Positions 18,140 to 28,090 of a DNA stretch of 64,000 nucleotides are shown piece after piece. The stretch covers positions 551,269 through 615,268 of the forward strand of contig NZ_FUWR01000001.1 of the NCBI RefSeq assembly GCF_900167465.1, given 5' to 3'. Source of the stretch: Trichlorobacter thiogenes (GTDB taxonomy: Bacteria > Desulfobacterota > Desulfuromonadia > Geobacterales > Pseudopelobacteraceae). The notes beneath the pieces were generated by a model. It saw only the letters and a list, made by a program, of their open reading frames with translations, ran no database searches and was not told where the DNA came from. Numbering within the stretch: the first letter of the stretch is position 1; the number at the start of each line of letters is the position of its first letter. Made by a program: the position numbers and the translations under genes.

Positions 18140-18451
18140 ATGCAACCCAAAGAACTACAGAAACAGTTAAAATCAAAAACACCACCCACGGTGTTGGATG
18201 TACGCAGTGGTATGGAGTACCGCATGGGGCATATCCCCGGTTCACTGCTGCTGCCGTTCTGGAAGGTGCTGTTCAGAATGACCGGTTCATTGCCGCAGGA
18301 CAAGCAGGCACAGTTGGTGCTGTACTGTGAATCCGGGGCGCGGGCCGAGATGGTTGGTTCCATGCTTGCCAAACGGGGCTACAGCAGGATCGCCTACCTG
18401 GATGGCGATATGCCCGCCTGGCGTCAGGCCGGGCTGCCGTTGGAAAAATAA
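18140..18451 (+). CDS. Single-domain rhodanese
   Basis: A 103-residue rhodanese-like sulfurtransferase with the VLDVRSGMEYRMGHIPGS signature and the catalytic loop YCESGARA, whose cysteine would carry the persulfide. Short single-domain rhodaneses of this kind deliver sulfur in assimilation or detoxification. It is followed 4 bases later by a small Cys-rich protein gene. No signal peptide is visible, so it is probably cytoplasmic. Confidence 0.82.
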   Translation: MQPKELQKQLKSKTPPTVLDVRSGMEYRMGHIPGSLLLPFWKVLFRMTGSLPQDKQAQLVLYCESGARAEMVGSMLAKRGYSRIAYLDGDMPAWRQAGLPLEK

Positions 18452-18455
18452 CACC

Positions 18456-18713
18456 ATGGAATGTCGGGCCGGTTGCGCAGCCTGCTGTATCGCCCCCTCC
18501 ATCAGCTCTGCCATTCCAGGCATGCCTGAAGGAAAACCGGCTGGTATACGTTGTGTTCAGTTGACGCTGGAAAACCGATGCCGTATCTTTGGTGAACCAG
18601 AACGTCCGGCGGTCTGCAGCAATCTGCAGCCAGACAAAGAGATGTGCGGCGAGAGCGCTGCCGAAGCGATGCACTGCCTGACAGGCTGGGAACAGTTGAC
18701 ACAACCGGATTGA
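18456..18713 (+). CDS. YkgJ-family Cys-cluster protein
   Basis: An 85-residue protein with cysteines arranged as C-x3-C-x2-CC near the N-terminus (MECRAGCAACC), then GIRCVQL, NRCRIFG, AVCSNL and EMCG. This is the YkgJ/CxxCxxCC family, thought to bind a metal or an Fe-S cluster; function is unknown. The ATG at 18456 is 4 bases after the rhodanese stop codon, which implies coupled translation and perhaps a sulfur- or metal-linked role. Conserved proteins of this family are usually slightly longer. Confidence 0.7.
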   Translation: MECRAGCAACCIAPSISSAIPGMPEGKPAGIRCVQLTLENRCRIFGEPERPAVCSNLQPDKEMCGESAAEAMHCLTGWEQLTQPD

Positions 18714-18728
18714 AAGAGGGACCAGCGC

Positions 18729-19058
18729 ATGGCTAAAGAATTATATGTGGGGCACCTGCCCTATGAAGCAACCACGGAAGATCTGCGCAGGATGTTCAGT
18801 GTGGCTGGCACCGTGACCTCAGTGCATATCATTACCGATCCTGAAACCGGCAAATCAAAAGGGTGCGGTTATGTGCGGATGGCTGATGAAGAGCAACTGA
18901 AAGAGGCGATTGAGTGTCTGGACGGTGCATTGATGGAAAACCGGGTGATTACGGTCAGCATTGCCAATCCACAAAAAGCACATGAAAAGCCACTTACCCG
19001 TGGCGCTGGCAATACCCAGCCTGGGTCGCGGCGGGCACGGGCACGCCAGAAGCCGTAA
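18729..19058 (+). CDS. RRM-type RNA-binding protein
   Basis: A 109-residue protein with one RNA-recognition motif: RNP2 is ELYVGHLPY (residues 4-12) and RNP1 is KGCGYVRM (near 40-47), though the usual aromatic position in RNP1 is partly changed. The C-terminal tail is rich in Gly and Arg. Small RRM proteins like this occur in cyanobacteria and many anaerobic proteobacteria and bind RNA, sometimes in cold response. GAAAGAGGGA precedes the start. Neighbours are unrelated in function. Confidence 0.85.
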   Translation: MAKELYVGHLPYEATTEDLRRMFSVAGTVTSVHIITDPETGKSKGCGYVRMADEEQLKEAIECLDGALMENRVITVSIANPQKAHEKPLTRGAGNTQPGSRRARARQKP

Positions 19059-19095
19059 CACCAGAAGGTTACGTATACTCAGGGAGGTCATGACC

Positions 19096-19860
19096 ATGGA
19101 ACAGCTTGAGCATTTTCTTGCCGTTGTCAAAGAAACCGTTAATTCGGTCACACAGCCGGTTGGCGTTACCATTGTCAGGGACCTTGCACTGATTGCAGGT
19201 AAGAAGATCCGGGTCAAGGGGCAGCGTCTGACCGTCTGCCAGCAGATCGCCTACAGCCGGATGTACGGCTGGTCCACCTGGACAGACAAGAACAGCGCCC
19301 ATTGTGTGCTGGGGGCTGGTTGTGTCGGCCTGATTACGCCGCCGCAACGGGTGCTGGATGGTTCGGTTAATAACGGCATCTATCAAAAGGATCAGGCTGC
19401 TGCCGCTGCCATGCAGCAAGCCATGCCCCGCCTGGCACCTGATGTACAAGGGCTTTTGACCTATCCCCTGGCCCGTCCGGTGGAAGGTATGGTTCCTGAT
19501 CTGGTGGTGCTGTATGTTAACTCAGCCCAGGCCATGCGGTTTGTACAGGCCTTCCTGTTTCACAAAGGGGGCGAGTTTACCATGAAAAGTTCCGGCGATG
19601 CCGGGGTCTGCTCCCGGGCCGTGGCCCAGGTTGCGCTGACCGGCGAGCCCACGGTGGAGATCCCCTGTCTGGGTGATCGCCGCTTTGGCATGACCCAGGA
19701 CCATGAGCTGTGCATCGGCATCCCGTTTGCCTGGCTAGGGCGGACTGCAGAAGGGCTGGCAGCCACCCACAAGGCCGGTATCCGCTACCCGGTGCCGTTC
19801 CAGATCCCGTCCGGCTGCGACTTACCGCCGGATTACATCACTGCTGAAGGTGATTGTTAA
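19096..19860 (+). CDS. DUF169 family protein
   Basis: A 254-residue protein of the DUF169 family, common in anaerobic bacteria and archaea and without a settled function. Seen here: PVGVTIVRD near the start, CQQIAYSRMYGW, the Cys-containing HCVLGAGCVGL, and the C-terminal stretch with DRRFGMTQDHELCIGIPF and LAATHKAGIRYPVP. ATG 19096 is preferred over 19090 because GGAGG then has normal spacing. Its stop codon overlaps the start of the next gene (TAATG), so the two products are probably made together. Confidence 0.75.
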   Translation: MEQLEHFLAVVKETVNSVTQPVGVTIVRDLALIAGKKIRVKGQRLTVCQQIAYSRMYGWSTWTDKNSAHCVLGAGCVGLITPPQRVLDGSVNNGIYQKDQAAAAAMQQAMPRLAPDVQGLLTYPLARPVEGMVPDLVVLYVNSAQAMRFVQAFLFHKGGEFTMKSSGDAGVCSRAVAQVALTGEPTVEIPCLGDRRFGMTQDHELCIGIPFAWLGRTAEGLAATHKAGIRYPVPFQIPSGCDLPPDYITAEGDC

Positions 19861-20183
19861 TGAACATGGACCCCCTGTTGCTGCCGCTGTTTGTGGTGAA
19901 TATCCTGTTGGTGCTGGTGGATGCCTCGGTGGGCTACCACCTGGCCCCACTGCTGTTTCAGGCAGGTGGCGGCGATCCCGATGCAGCTGAATCCGGTGTG
20001 GGCTCTGTTCGCAAACTGCTGACCGGCGTGGTGCTGCTGTATATGTTTTTCAACTGCTTTGCCTTTTTCCGCTATAATGGTCCGTTGCTGCTGTTGGTAA
20101 CCTGCCTGGTGCTGTTTGATCTGGGCGGCCAGCTGTACATCCGCCACCGCAGCAAAAACCATGCTGATGCTGAGGATCAATAA
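19860..20183 (+). CDS. Small integral membrane protein
   Basis: A 107-residue protein with three hydrophobic stretches (PLLLPLFVVNILLVLVDASV, LTGVVLLYMFFNCFAFF and LLLLVTCLVLFDLGG) and a basic C-terminus. No family recognised. Its ATG overlaps the stop codon of the DUF169 gene, which points to a shared job at the membrane. Confidence 0.6.
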   Translation: MNMDPLLLPLFVVNILLVLVDASVGYHLAPLLFQAGGGDPDAAESGVGSVRKLLTGVVLLYMFFNCFAFFRYNGPLLLLVTCLVLFDLGGQLYIRHRSKNHADAEDQ

Positions 20184-20249
20184 CTACGTTTAACGAGTTT
20201 GTTTTGTCTGGCAACAACCTATATTTTACGCAAAAGGAGTTTCACGCAC

Positions 20250-21416
<1,167 letters not shown>

Positions 21417-21444
21417 CCGGAGCCGTCAATCCTGACGTTTATGC

Positions 21445-21477
21445 AAGGGGCGGTCTCCAAAGAGATCGCCCCTTTTT
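21445..21477 (+). terminator. Terminator after metK
   Basis: A 13-bp stem with one imperfect pair (AAGGGGCGGTCTC with GAGATCGCCCCTT), a 3-base loop and a T-run, 28 bases after the metK stop. Confidence 0.9.
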
Positions 21478-21485
21478 CGCGATGA

Positions 21486-21515
21486 TTGACAAACATCTAA
21501 TGTATACAGTAAGGT
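21486..21515 (+). promoter_or_regulatory. Possible leuB promoter
   Basis: A consensus -35 TTGACA (21486-21491) is followed after 18 bases by a weak -10 (TAAGGT, 21510-21515), about 30 bases before leuB and just after the metK terminator. Confidence 0.45.
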
Positions 21516-21545
21516 AGCGCACTTTTTTTGACAGAGGGGTGGAAC

Positions 21546-22637
21546 ATGGCGAAGACTTTTAAAATTGCGGTCCTGCCGGGTGATGGTATCGGACCTGAGG
21601 TGATGGCTGAGGCAACCAGGGTACTGGACGTGATTGGCCAGAAATACAACGTAACCTTTGAAGGCACCTTTGCCAATGTGGGCGGTGCGGGCATTGACAA
21701 TGAGGGCAAGGCGTTGCCCCAGACCACCATTGATATCTGCAAGGATTCCGATGCAATTCTGTTCGGTTCGGTGGGCGGCCCCAAGTGGGAAACCCTGCCC
21801 CCGGATGAGCAGCCTGAGCGAGGCGCACTGCTGCCGCTGCGCAAGATCTTCGGTCTCTACGCCAACCTGCGTCCGGCCATTATCTTCCACTCCCTGACCG
21901 GCGCTTCATCGCTGAAAGAGGAAGTGATTGGCGGCGGCTTCAACGTACTGGTTATCCGCGAGCTGACCGGCGGCATCTACTTTTCCCAACCGAAAGGGAT
22001 TGAGGGTGAAGGCCGCAACCGGATCGGCATCGACACCATGAAATACAGCGTGCCGGAGATTGAGCGGATCACCCATGTTGCTTTTCAAGCAGCCCAAAAG
22101 CGGGGCAAAAAGGTCTGCTCCATTGACAAGGCCAACGTGCTTTCCTCTTCCGTGCTCTGGCGCGAAGTGGTGATTGATATTGCCAAGCAGTACCCTGATG
22201 TGGAGCTGTCCCACATGTACGTGGATAACGCTGCCATGCAGCTGGTCAAGTGGCCCAAGCAGTTTGACGTGATCCTGTGCGAAAACATGTTCGGCGATAT
22301 CCTCTCCGACGAGGCAGCCATGCTGACCGGTTCTTTGGGGATGCTCCCCTCTGCCTCCCTGGCTGAAGGTAGCTTTGGCATGTATGAGCCATCCGGTGGT
22401 TCAGCACCTGACATCGCTGGTCAGGGGATTGCCAACCCAATCGCCCAGATCCTGTCCGCTGCCATGATGCTCAAGTTCTCCTGTGGCATGGTTGAGGCGG
22501 CTGACGCCATTGACACCGCTGTGGAGACTGTGCTGGATCAGGGTTACCGTACCCGCGACATCTTCCAGAACAAGTCGGGCGAGAAGCTGGTGAATACCAA
22601 AGAGATGGGCGACGCCATTATTGCGGCGCTTGGCTAA
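21546..22637 (+). CDS. leuB: 3-isopropylmalate dehydrogenase
   Basis: A 363-residue beta-decarboxylating dehydrogenase of leucine synthesis, oxidising 3-isopropylmalate with NAD. It shows the opening [18 protein letters not shown], the GSVGGPKW loop, RELTGGIYF (the LeuB-type substrate loop) and the metal- and NAD-binding [19 protein letters not shown]. The length fits LeuB rather than isocitrate dehydrogenase. It is followed 30 bases later by asd in the same direction; the two belong to leucine and aspartate-family synthesis and are probably co-transcribed. Confidence 0.95.
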   Translation: MAKTFKIAVLPGDGIGPEVMAEATRVLDVIGQKYNVTFEGTFANVGGAGIDNEGKALPQTTIDICKDSDAILFGSVGGPKWETLPPDEQPERGALLPLRKIFGLYANLRPAIIFHSLTGASSLKEEVIGGGFNVLVIRELTGGIYFSQPKGIEGEGRNRIGIDTMKYSVPEIERITHVAFQAAQKRGKKVCSIDKANVLSSSVLWREVVIDIAKQYPDVELSHMYVDNAAMQLVKWPKQFDVILCENMFGDILSDEAAMLTGSLGMLPSASLAEGSFGMYEPSGGSAPDIAGQGIANPIAQILSAAMMLKFSCGMVEAADAIDTAVETVLDQGYRTRDIFQNKSGEKLVNTKEMGDAIIAALG

Positions 22638-22667
22638 ATTACAACTCTTCACAAAGGAGTGATCCCT

Positions 22668-23768
22668 ATGAAAGTCGGAATCGTTGGTTGGCGCGGCATG
22701 GTCGGCTCGGTCCTTATGCAGCGGATGCAGGAGGAGAACGACTTTGCCCTCGGTTTTGAGCCGGTCTTTTTCACCACCTCCCAGGCAGGTCAGCCTGCCC
22801 CGATGGGGGCAGGCACCCTGAAAAAGGCTGATGATATTGAAGAGCTGAAAAAGCTGGATGTAATCATCACCTGCCAGGGGGGCGATTATACCAAGGCGGT
22901 CCACCCGGAACTGCGCAAGCAGGGCTGGAACGGCTACTGGATCGATGCGGCCTCCACCCTGCGGATGGAAGATAATGCCGTGATCATCCTTGATCCGGTT
23001 AACCGCAACGTGATCGATAAGGCGTTGGCCAATGGCCAGAAAGATTTTATCGGCGGCAACTGTACGGTAAGCCTGATGCTGATGGGCCTGGGCGGTCTGT
23101 TCCGGGCCGGTTTGGTGGAGTGGATCTCCTCCATGACCTACCAGGCAGCCTCCGGCGCAGGTGCCCCCAATATGCGTGAACTGCTGTCCCAGATGGGAGT
23201 TTTGCAGGGTGTGGTGGCTGAAGAGCTGAAGGACGCCGGTTCTGCCATCCTGGAAATCGACAAGAAGGTGACTGAAACCCTGCGTGATGGCTCCATGCCA
23301 ACCAAGGAGTTCGGCTTTCCGCTGGCAGGCAACGTACTGCCCTGGATCGACCGTGAGGTTGAGGATGGCCAGAGCCGCGAAGAGCTGAAAGGGTTCCAGG
23401 AGACCAACAAGATCCTGGGTTCCCACAACCCGATCCCGGTGGACGGCATCTGCGTACGGGTTGGTGCCATGCGCTGCCACAGTCAGGCCATCACCATCAA
23501 GCTGAACAAGGACCTGCCACTGGCTGAGATTGAGTCGTTAATCGCCAATGACAACCAGTGGGTCAAGCTGATCCCCAACAACAAGGCCGACAGCCTGGCC
23601 GGTCTGACTCCGGCTGCGGTCTCCGGCACCCTGACTGTACCGGTCGGCCGGATCCGCAAGATGAAGATGGGCCCCCAGTACGTGCAGGCCTTTACCTGCG
23701 GCGATCAGTTGCTGTGGGGTGCTGCAGAGCCGTTGCGCCGGATGCTGCGCATCCTGCTGGAGAAGTAG
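22668..23768 (+). CDS. asd: Aspartate-semialdehyde dehydrogenase
   Basis: A 366-residue enzyme that reduces aspartyl phosphate to aspartate semialdehyde, the branch point to lysine, threonine and methionine. The N-terminal NADP motif is [18 protein letters not shown], the catalytic Cys is in [18 protein letters not shown], and [11 protein letters not shown] near residue 265 is the substrate-binding region. This is the longer gamma-proteobacterial type of ASADH. An AAAGGAG site precedes ATG 22668. It supplies homoserine for metY upstream in the window. Confidence 0.95.
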   Translation: MKVGIVGWRGMVGSVLMQRMQEENDFALGFEPVFFTTSQAGQPAPMGAGTLKKADDIEELKKLDVIITCQGGDYTKAVHPELRKQGWNGYWIDAASTLRMEDNAVIILDPVNRNVIDKALANGQKDFIGGNCTVSLMLMGLGGLFRAGLVEWISSMTYQAASGAGAPNMRELLSQMGVLQGVVAEELKDAGSAILEIDKKVTETLRDGSMPTKEFGFPLAGNVLPWIDREVEDGQSREELKGFQETNKILGSHNPIPVDGICVRVGAMRCHSQAITIKLNKDLPLAEIESLIANDNQWVKLIPNNKADSLAGLTPAAVSGTLTVPVGRIRKMKMGPQYVQAFTCGDQLLWGAAEPLRRMLRILLEK

Positions 23769-23800
23769 AAACGGTCTTTTTTCGTTTTATATGCTGTATC

Positions 23801-23833
23801 AAGCCCCCGCGCCGCTTCTGGCCGGGGGTTTTG
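23801..23833 (+). terminator. Terminator after asd
   Basis: CCCCCG pairs with CGGGGG (with further imperfect pairs inside) and a TTTT run follows, 33 bases after the asd stop. Confidence 0.75.
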
Positions 23834-23886
23834 CTTATCCCGTTTTTTTTCTGTGAACTCTGTGTCCTCTGTGGCAAAAGATTAGT

Positions 23887-24651
23887 ATGCGAACAATTAA
23901 ACTCATCATCCAATACGACGGCACTAACTACTGCGGCTGGCAAGAGCAGACCAACGGCATCTCAATCCAGGAAACCGTAGAGCTGGCCCTGGCCAAAATC
24001 CTCGGCAAACGGGTGCGGGTACAGTCATCCGGTCGCACCGATGCCGGGGTCCATGCCGTTGCCATGCCGGCGGTGTTTCGCACTGAATCAACGATCCCGC
24101 TCAAGGCATTTGTGGATGGCGTCAACACCCATCTGCCGCAGGATATTGCGATCCAATCTGCCGAAGAAGTTCCTGCCGATTTCCGTGCTATCGGTGGTGC
24201 CCGGGCCAAGACCTATCGTTACACCATCTACAACAGCCCGATTCGTAGCCCACTTAACTGTCGTACCTCCTGGCAGGTGCGAGACACACTGGATTTACAA
24301 GCAATGCGGCAAGCGGCAGACTATTTTGTGGGTGAGCATGATTTCGCTGCGTTCCGTGGCGCCAATTGCAGCGCGGTTACCAGCCATCGCAGGATTGATG
24401 CTGTCCTGATCAACCAGCAGGGGGCGTTTATTACCATTGATGTTACCGGTGGCGGATTTCTGAAGTATATGGTGCGGATCATGGCCGGGACTCTGGTGGA
24501 TGTGGGGCGAGGCCGCTTTGCCCCAGAGCATGTAGCCACCCTGCTGGCAGAACCGGACCGACAGCGAAGTGGTGTGACAGCACCGCCTCAGGGGCTTTGC
24601 CTGCTGCAGGTCGTATACCCTGATAAATCCGTCATGCAAAAAACTGAATAA
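23887..24651 (+). CDS. truA: tRNA pseudouridine(38-40) synthase
   Basis: A 254-residue TruA enzyme that converts uridines 38-40 of the tRNA anticodon arm to pseudouridine. The catalytic aspartate sits in SSGRTDAGVHA (near residue 53), preceded by the family opening IQYDGTNYCGWQ. RRIDAVLINQQGAFITIDV and FLKYMVRIMAGTLVDVG fit the family. No strong ribosome site is seen before the ATG at 23887, but the conserved domain begins there. Confidence 0.95.
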   Translation: MRTIKLIIQYDGTNYCGWQEQTNGISIQETVELALAKILGKRVRVQSSGRTDAGVHAVAMPAVFRTESTIPLKAFVDGVNTHLPQDIAIQSAEEVPADFRAIGGARAKTYRYTIYNSPIRSPLNCRTSWQVRDTLDLQAMRQAADYFVGEHDFAAFRGANCSAVTSHRRIDAVLINQQGAFITIDVTGGGFLKYMVRIMAGTLVDVGRGRFAPEHVATLLAEPDRQRSGVTAPPQGLCLLQVVYPDKSVMQKTE

Positions 24652-24657
24652 ATTGCC

Positions 24658-24686
24658 TTGACTCTGGGAACACGCTTAAGTAAAAT
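24658..24686 (+). promoter_or_regulatory. Sigma-70 promoter of the CoA-transferase gene
   Basis: TTGACT (24658-24663), a 17-base spacer and TAAAAT (24681-24686) form a near-consensus promoter that begins just after truA. It leaves an AT-rich untranslated leader of about 130 bases before the CoA-transferase gene; no clear riboswitch fold was found in that leader. Confidence 0.7.
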
Positions 24687-24821
24687 CCGGTTCTACTTTA
24701 CCGTAAGTAATGTAGAATTTTTATAACGATTTGTTTTTACATTATTTTTTAAAGTTCTATTCGCCGTTGCGTATATGCTTCGACGCTGTGTAGACACAAA
24801 AACAAAACAGGAGGTAGTAAG

Positions 24822-26417
24822 ATGTCAGAGTACGGAACTTTGCAAGACCGCGTTCAGTGCAAATCACTGCTGGACAAGGTAAAAACCCCCGAGCAGTGCA
24901 TTGATTTCTTCAAAGACGGCATGAACCTTGGCTGGTCAGGCTTTACTCCGGCTGGTTACCCTAAAGTGGTACCTATCGCCCTGGCTGAGCATGTTGAGAA
25001 AAACAATCTGCAAGGCAAACTGAAGTTCAACCTGTTCATCGGCGCCTCCGTTGGTGCAGAGACTGAAAACCGTTGGGCAATCAACGACATGATCGATCGT
25101 CGCTGGCCATATCAGACCGGTAAAGACATCGCTGCCGGTATCAACGCCGGTCGCATCCGGATGGGCGATAAGCACCTTTCCCTGTTTGCTCAGGATCTGG
25201 GCTATGGTTTCTACACCAAGGATTCCCCAACCGGCAAGCTGGACCTGGCCATTATTGAAGTTTCCGAGATTCTGGAAGACGGCAGCCTGGTTCCGACCTC
25301 TTCCTGCGGCGTTATCCCAGAAATCCTGATGATCTGCGACAAGGTCATTATCGAGGTAAACACCGGACAGCCTTCTTTCAAAGGTATCCACGACCTGCTG
25401 ACCCCCCTGACACCGCCTAACCGTCAGGTGTTCAACATCACCCGCGCTGATTCCCGCATCGGTTCCATCTCCATCCCTTGCGATCCGAGCAAGGTTATTG
25501 CCGTGGTTGAGTCCAAACTGCGTGACCAAGGCCGTGCCTTTGCTGAGCAGGACGACACCTCTGAGGCAATTGCCAACCACATCATTGACTTCTTTACCCA
25601 TGAAGTGAAGGCTGGTCGCCTGCCCAAGAACCTGCTGCCGATCCAGTCCGGTGTTGGCTCCATTGCCAACGCTGTTATCGGTGGTCTGGCAAAAGGTCCC
25701 TTCCAGAACCTGACCGTGTTCACCGAAGTTCTGCAGGACACCATGCTGGACCTGTTTGACTCCGGCAAGCTGGATTGTGCATCTTCCTGCTCACTGTCTC
25801 TGTCTGCCGACCCGGGCTTCCCGAAATTCTTTGCCAACATGGACAAATATTTCGACAAGATCACCCTGCGTCCGCTCTCCATCTCCAACGCACCTGAGCC
25901 GATCCGTCGTCTGGGTTGTATCGCCATGAACACCCCGGTTGAGATTGACATCTTTGCACATGCCAACTCAACCCTGGTTGGCGGTACTCGGATGATCAAC
26001 GGCCTGGGTGGTTCCGGCGACTTCCTGCGTAACGGCTACCTGAAGATGATGCACACCCCTTCAAGCCGTCCAAGCAAGACCGACCCAACCGGTATTTCTT
26101 GCGTGGTGCCACACTGCTCACACATTGACCACACTGAGCACGACCTGGACTGCGTGATCACTGAGCAGGGCCTGGCTGACCTGCGTGGTATGGCTCCTAA
26201 GGACCGTGCCCGCCGGATCATTGAGAAGTGCGCACACCCAGATTACAAAGCTCAGCTGACCGAGTATCTGAACATTGCCGAGGCAGATTGTCTCAAGCGC
26301 AAGGTTGGCCACGAGCCACAACTGTGGGATCGTGCCTTCAAGATGCACCTCAACCTTGAGAAGAACGGCACCATGAAGCTGAAAAACTGGGACGTTAAAG
26401 TCGATCTCTGCGAATAG
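24822..26417 (+). CDS. Acetyl-CoA hydrolase/transferase family protein, probably succinyl-CoA:acetate CoA-transferase
   Basis: A 531-residue enzyme of the acetyl-CoA hydrolase/transferase family. It has the N-terminal NLGWSGFTPAGYPKVVPIAL and LFIGASVGAETENRW stretches, LPIQSGVGSIANAVIGGL as the CoA-loop region, VFTEVLQDTMLDLFDSG carrying the probable catalytic glutamate, and HCSHIDHTEHD near the C-terminus. In Geobacter this family transfers CoA from succinyl-CoA to acetate, activating acetate and completing the TCA cycle at once. A GGAGG site precedes ATG 24822. It is a single-gene unit with its own promoter and terminator, and its codon choice looks optimised, as expected of a highly expressed gene. 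Confidence 0.85.
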   Translation: MSEYGTLQDRVQCKSLLDKVKTPEQCIDFFKDGMNLGWSGFTPAGYPKVVPIALAEHVEKNNLQGKLKFNLFIGASVGAETENRWAINDMIDRRWPYQTGKDIAAGINAGRIRMGDKHLSLFAQDLGYGFYTKDSPTGKLDLAIIEVSEILEDGSLVPTSSCGVIPEILMICDKVIIEVNTGQPSFKGIHDLLTPLTPPNRQVFNITRADSRIGSISIPCDPSKVIAVVESKLRDQGRAFAEQDDTSEAIANHIIDFFTHEVKAGRLPKNLLPIQSGVGSIANAVIGGLAKGPFQNLTVFTEVLQDTMLDLFDSGKLDCASSCSLSLSADPGFPKFFANMDKYFDKITLRPLSISNAPEPIRRLGCIAMNTPVEIDIFAHANSTLVGGTRMINGLGGSGDFLRNGYLKMMHTPSSRPSKTDPTGISCVVPHCSHIDHTEHDLDCVITEQGLADLRGMAPKDRARRIIEKCAHPDYKAQLTEYLNIAEADCLKRKVGHEPQLWDRAFKMHLNLEKNGTMKLKNWDVKVDLCE

Positions 26418-26439
26418 CAGCATCATTAGATAGTTGTAT

Positions 26440-26473
26440 AAAAAACCCCGCCGGTTTTCCGGCGGGGTTTTTT
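26440..26473 (+). terminator. Terminator after the CoA-transferase gene
   Basis: A strong GC-rich stem (ACCCCGCCGG with CCGGCGGGGT) flanked by A and T runs, 23 bases after the stop. Confidence 0.93.
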
Positions 26474-26596
26474 ATTTCTCTCTGTCAGATTTTGCAATAA
26501 AATTCCTCCTTGCGCTTAGGCAATAAAGTGCGTAAGATCTCAAATTCATGATATCCGCTCTTCTATTCAGGGCATATTCCACACGGGAGTTCATTC

Positions 26597-27352
26597 ATGG
26601 CAGACGCAGTTAACGGCTTCCAGGGTGAGATTGCCGGTCTTTCGCTCGCCGACGTCATCCAGATCAAGGGACATAATCGCTATTCAGGCTGCATTACGGT
26701 GGAATATCTGGATCACCGCGGTGCGATCTATTTTGTCGATGGTGAAATTATCCATGCCGAGCAGGCCTCATTCAGTGGTGAGGATGCCATCTATGAGATT
26801 CTGAAGTGGCCTGGCGGCAACTTCAGCCTTGCACCAGAGATGACCACCAACGTCTGCACCATCCACTGCAGTCTTAACTTCCTGCTGCTGGAAGCACACC
26901 GCAGGATGGATGAAGAAAATAATGCTGCTGCAACTGCTGCTCCTGAAGAATCATTTGCGGATGTAATTGAAACCAGCGAACGCCGTAAAGAGCCCCGGCC
27001 GGTTGATCCGGCAAGCCCGCAACGCACCATGAGTGCCGCAGCTGCCAGGGTTATGCAGATTGATGCCATTACCTATGCCGTGTTGCTGGATAAACAGGGG
27101 CATCCGATTCAGGATGACAGTATGGAGGCTGAGGCACTATCAGCCAAGACCCTCTTTCTGGCCCAATCAGGCAACACCTTGGGTGATTTTCTTGGCTTGG
27201 GAGAGCTTAAATCGGCTGCTGTTCAAACCCAGCATTTTGATCTGCTGATGTATGATTCAAAACAGCACTATTTAGGTGTTGCTGTGGCTGCCGGCAACAA
27301 ACTGGATGCCATTGAAGCTGAGATCAGAACCGCTCTGGTACCGGGGAGGTAG
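26597..27352 (+). CDS. PATAN (DUF4388) and roadblock-like domain protein
   Basis: A 251-residue protein. Residues 6-75 form a PATAN/DUF4388 domain (FQGEIAGLSLADVIQIKG, then GAIYFVDGEIIHAEQ and a WPGGNFSL end), a module common in Geobacter and Myxococcus signalling. A variable linker leads to a C-terminal half (about 150-250: MQIDAITYAVLLDKQG, then HFDLLMYDSKQHYLGVAVAAG) that looks like a roadblock/LC7 fold. Such proteins usually regulate small Ras-like GTPases in polarity or motility. It lies 5 bases upstream of a second roadblock protein; no MglA-like GTPase is next to them. Confidence 0.75.
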   Translation: MADAVNGFQGEIAGLSLADVIQIKGHNRYSGCITVEYLDHRGAIYFVDGEIIHAEQASFSGEDAIYEILKWPGGNFSLAPEMTTNVCTIHCSLNFLLLEAHRRMDEENNAAATAAPEESFADVIETSERRKEPRPVDPASPQRTMSAAAARVMQIDAITYAVLLDKQGHPIQDDSMEAEALSAKTLFLAQSGNTLGDFLGLGELKSAAVQTQHFDLLMYDSKQHYLGVAVAAGNKLDAIEAEIRTALVPGR

Positions 27353-27357
27353 GGTTC

Positions 27358-28032
27358 ATGCAGACTATCCTGCAACAGATAACCGCAATAGACGGCGTAA
27401 TTGGCAGCACTATCTACAATGATCAGGGCAAGATCCTTGCTGCAGCCTGTCCGCTCATACTTGATGAAAAGCAGCTTGGTACTGCTGCCGGAACAATACT
27501 TGACTGTCTGCACGCACTTCAGATTTCACAAACCATGTCCAGCATGGAACTGCGCTTTTCCGAAGGTCGGCTGATTGTCAGACCGTTAATCGGCGCCTTC
27601 ATCAGCGTGCTCTGCTCAAAGAATGTTAACACGTCCATGGTTAACATAACCCTGAATCTTGCCCTGCGTAAGCTTGAACAGTTGGTCCCTAAACCTGGTG
27701 CGGCACCGGTTGTGGCAGCAACGACTGCCAGCGGCACTGAAGGTATGATGTTGCGGATTGCCCATCTCCAGAAAGGTGATGTCAGCAGCAGTTTTGATCA
27801 GCTGGGTATGGTTGCCGTCAGTCAGGCAACAGCCAAACATATTAGTAACTTTTTTGGAAAATCCAGCAAGAAATTCAAGGTCATCACTGATGCAGGGGGC
27901 GGGGGCGTTTTCCCGGTCATGATTATCAATGATGTTGAAATGCAGTATGATAATGCGCTGGTGGTTGGACCCGGTATTGAACGCAAACTGAAGGTCGAAG
28001 AGGGAGCTAAAATTACCATCGAACTGGCCTGA
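27358..28032 (+). CDS. Roadblock/LC7 domain protein
   Basis: A 224-residue protein. The N-terminal 110 residues fit a roadblock/LC7 domain (ITAIDGVIGSTIYNDQGKIL, then IGAFISVLCSKNVNTSMVNITLNLALRKLEQL). The C-terminal 100 residues (MMLRIAHLQKGDVSSSFDQLG onward) are less clear and rich in beta strands. Located 5 bases after the PATAN protein gene with an AGGTAGGG ribosome site, so the two are a transcription unit, presumably GTPase-activating or scaffold partners. Partner GTPase unknown. Confidence 0.7.
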   Translation: MQTILQQITAIDGVIGSTIYNDQGKILAAACPLILDEKQLGTAAGTILDCLHALQISQTMSSMELRFSEGRLIVRPLIGAFISVLCSKNVNTSMVNITLNLALRKLEQLVPKPGAAPVVAATTASGTEGMMLRIAHLQKGDVSSSFDQLGMVAVSQATAKHISNFFGKSSKKFKVITDAGGGGVFPVMIINDVEMQYDNALVVGPGIERKLKVEEGAKITIELA

Positions 28033-28056
28033 GATATCTTTGAATTACGGACGTAA

Positions 28057-28090
28057 GACAAGGGAGGTGACGTTAGTCGCCTCCCTTGTC
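28057..28090. terminator. Long hairpin between convergent genes
   Basis: A 15-bp stem with one T-G pair (GACAAGGGAGGTGAC with GTCGCCTCCCTTGTC) and a 4-base loop. It spans the end of xerC (stop at 28073-28075) and lies 24 bases after the roadblock gene. No T-run; probably a two-way transcription barrier. Confidence 0.65.
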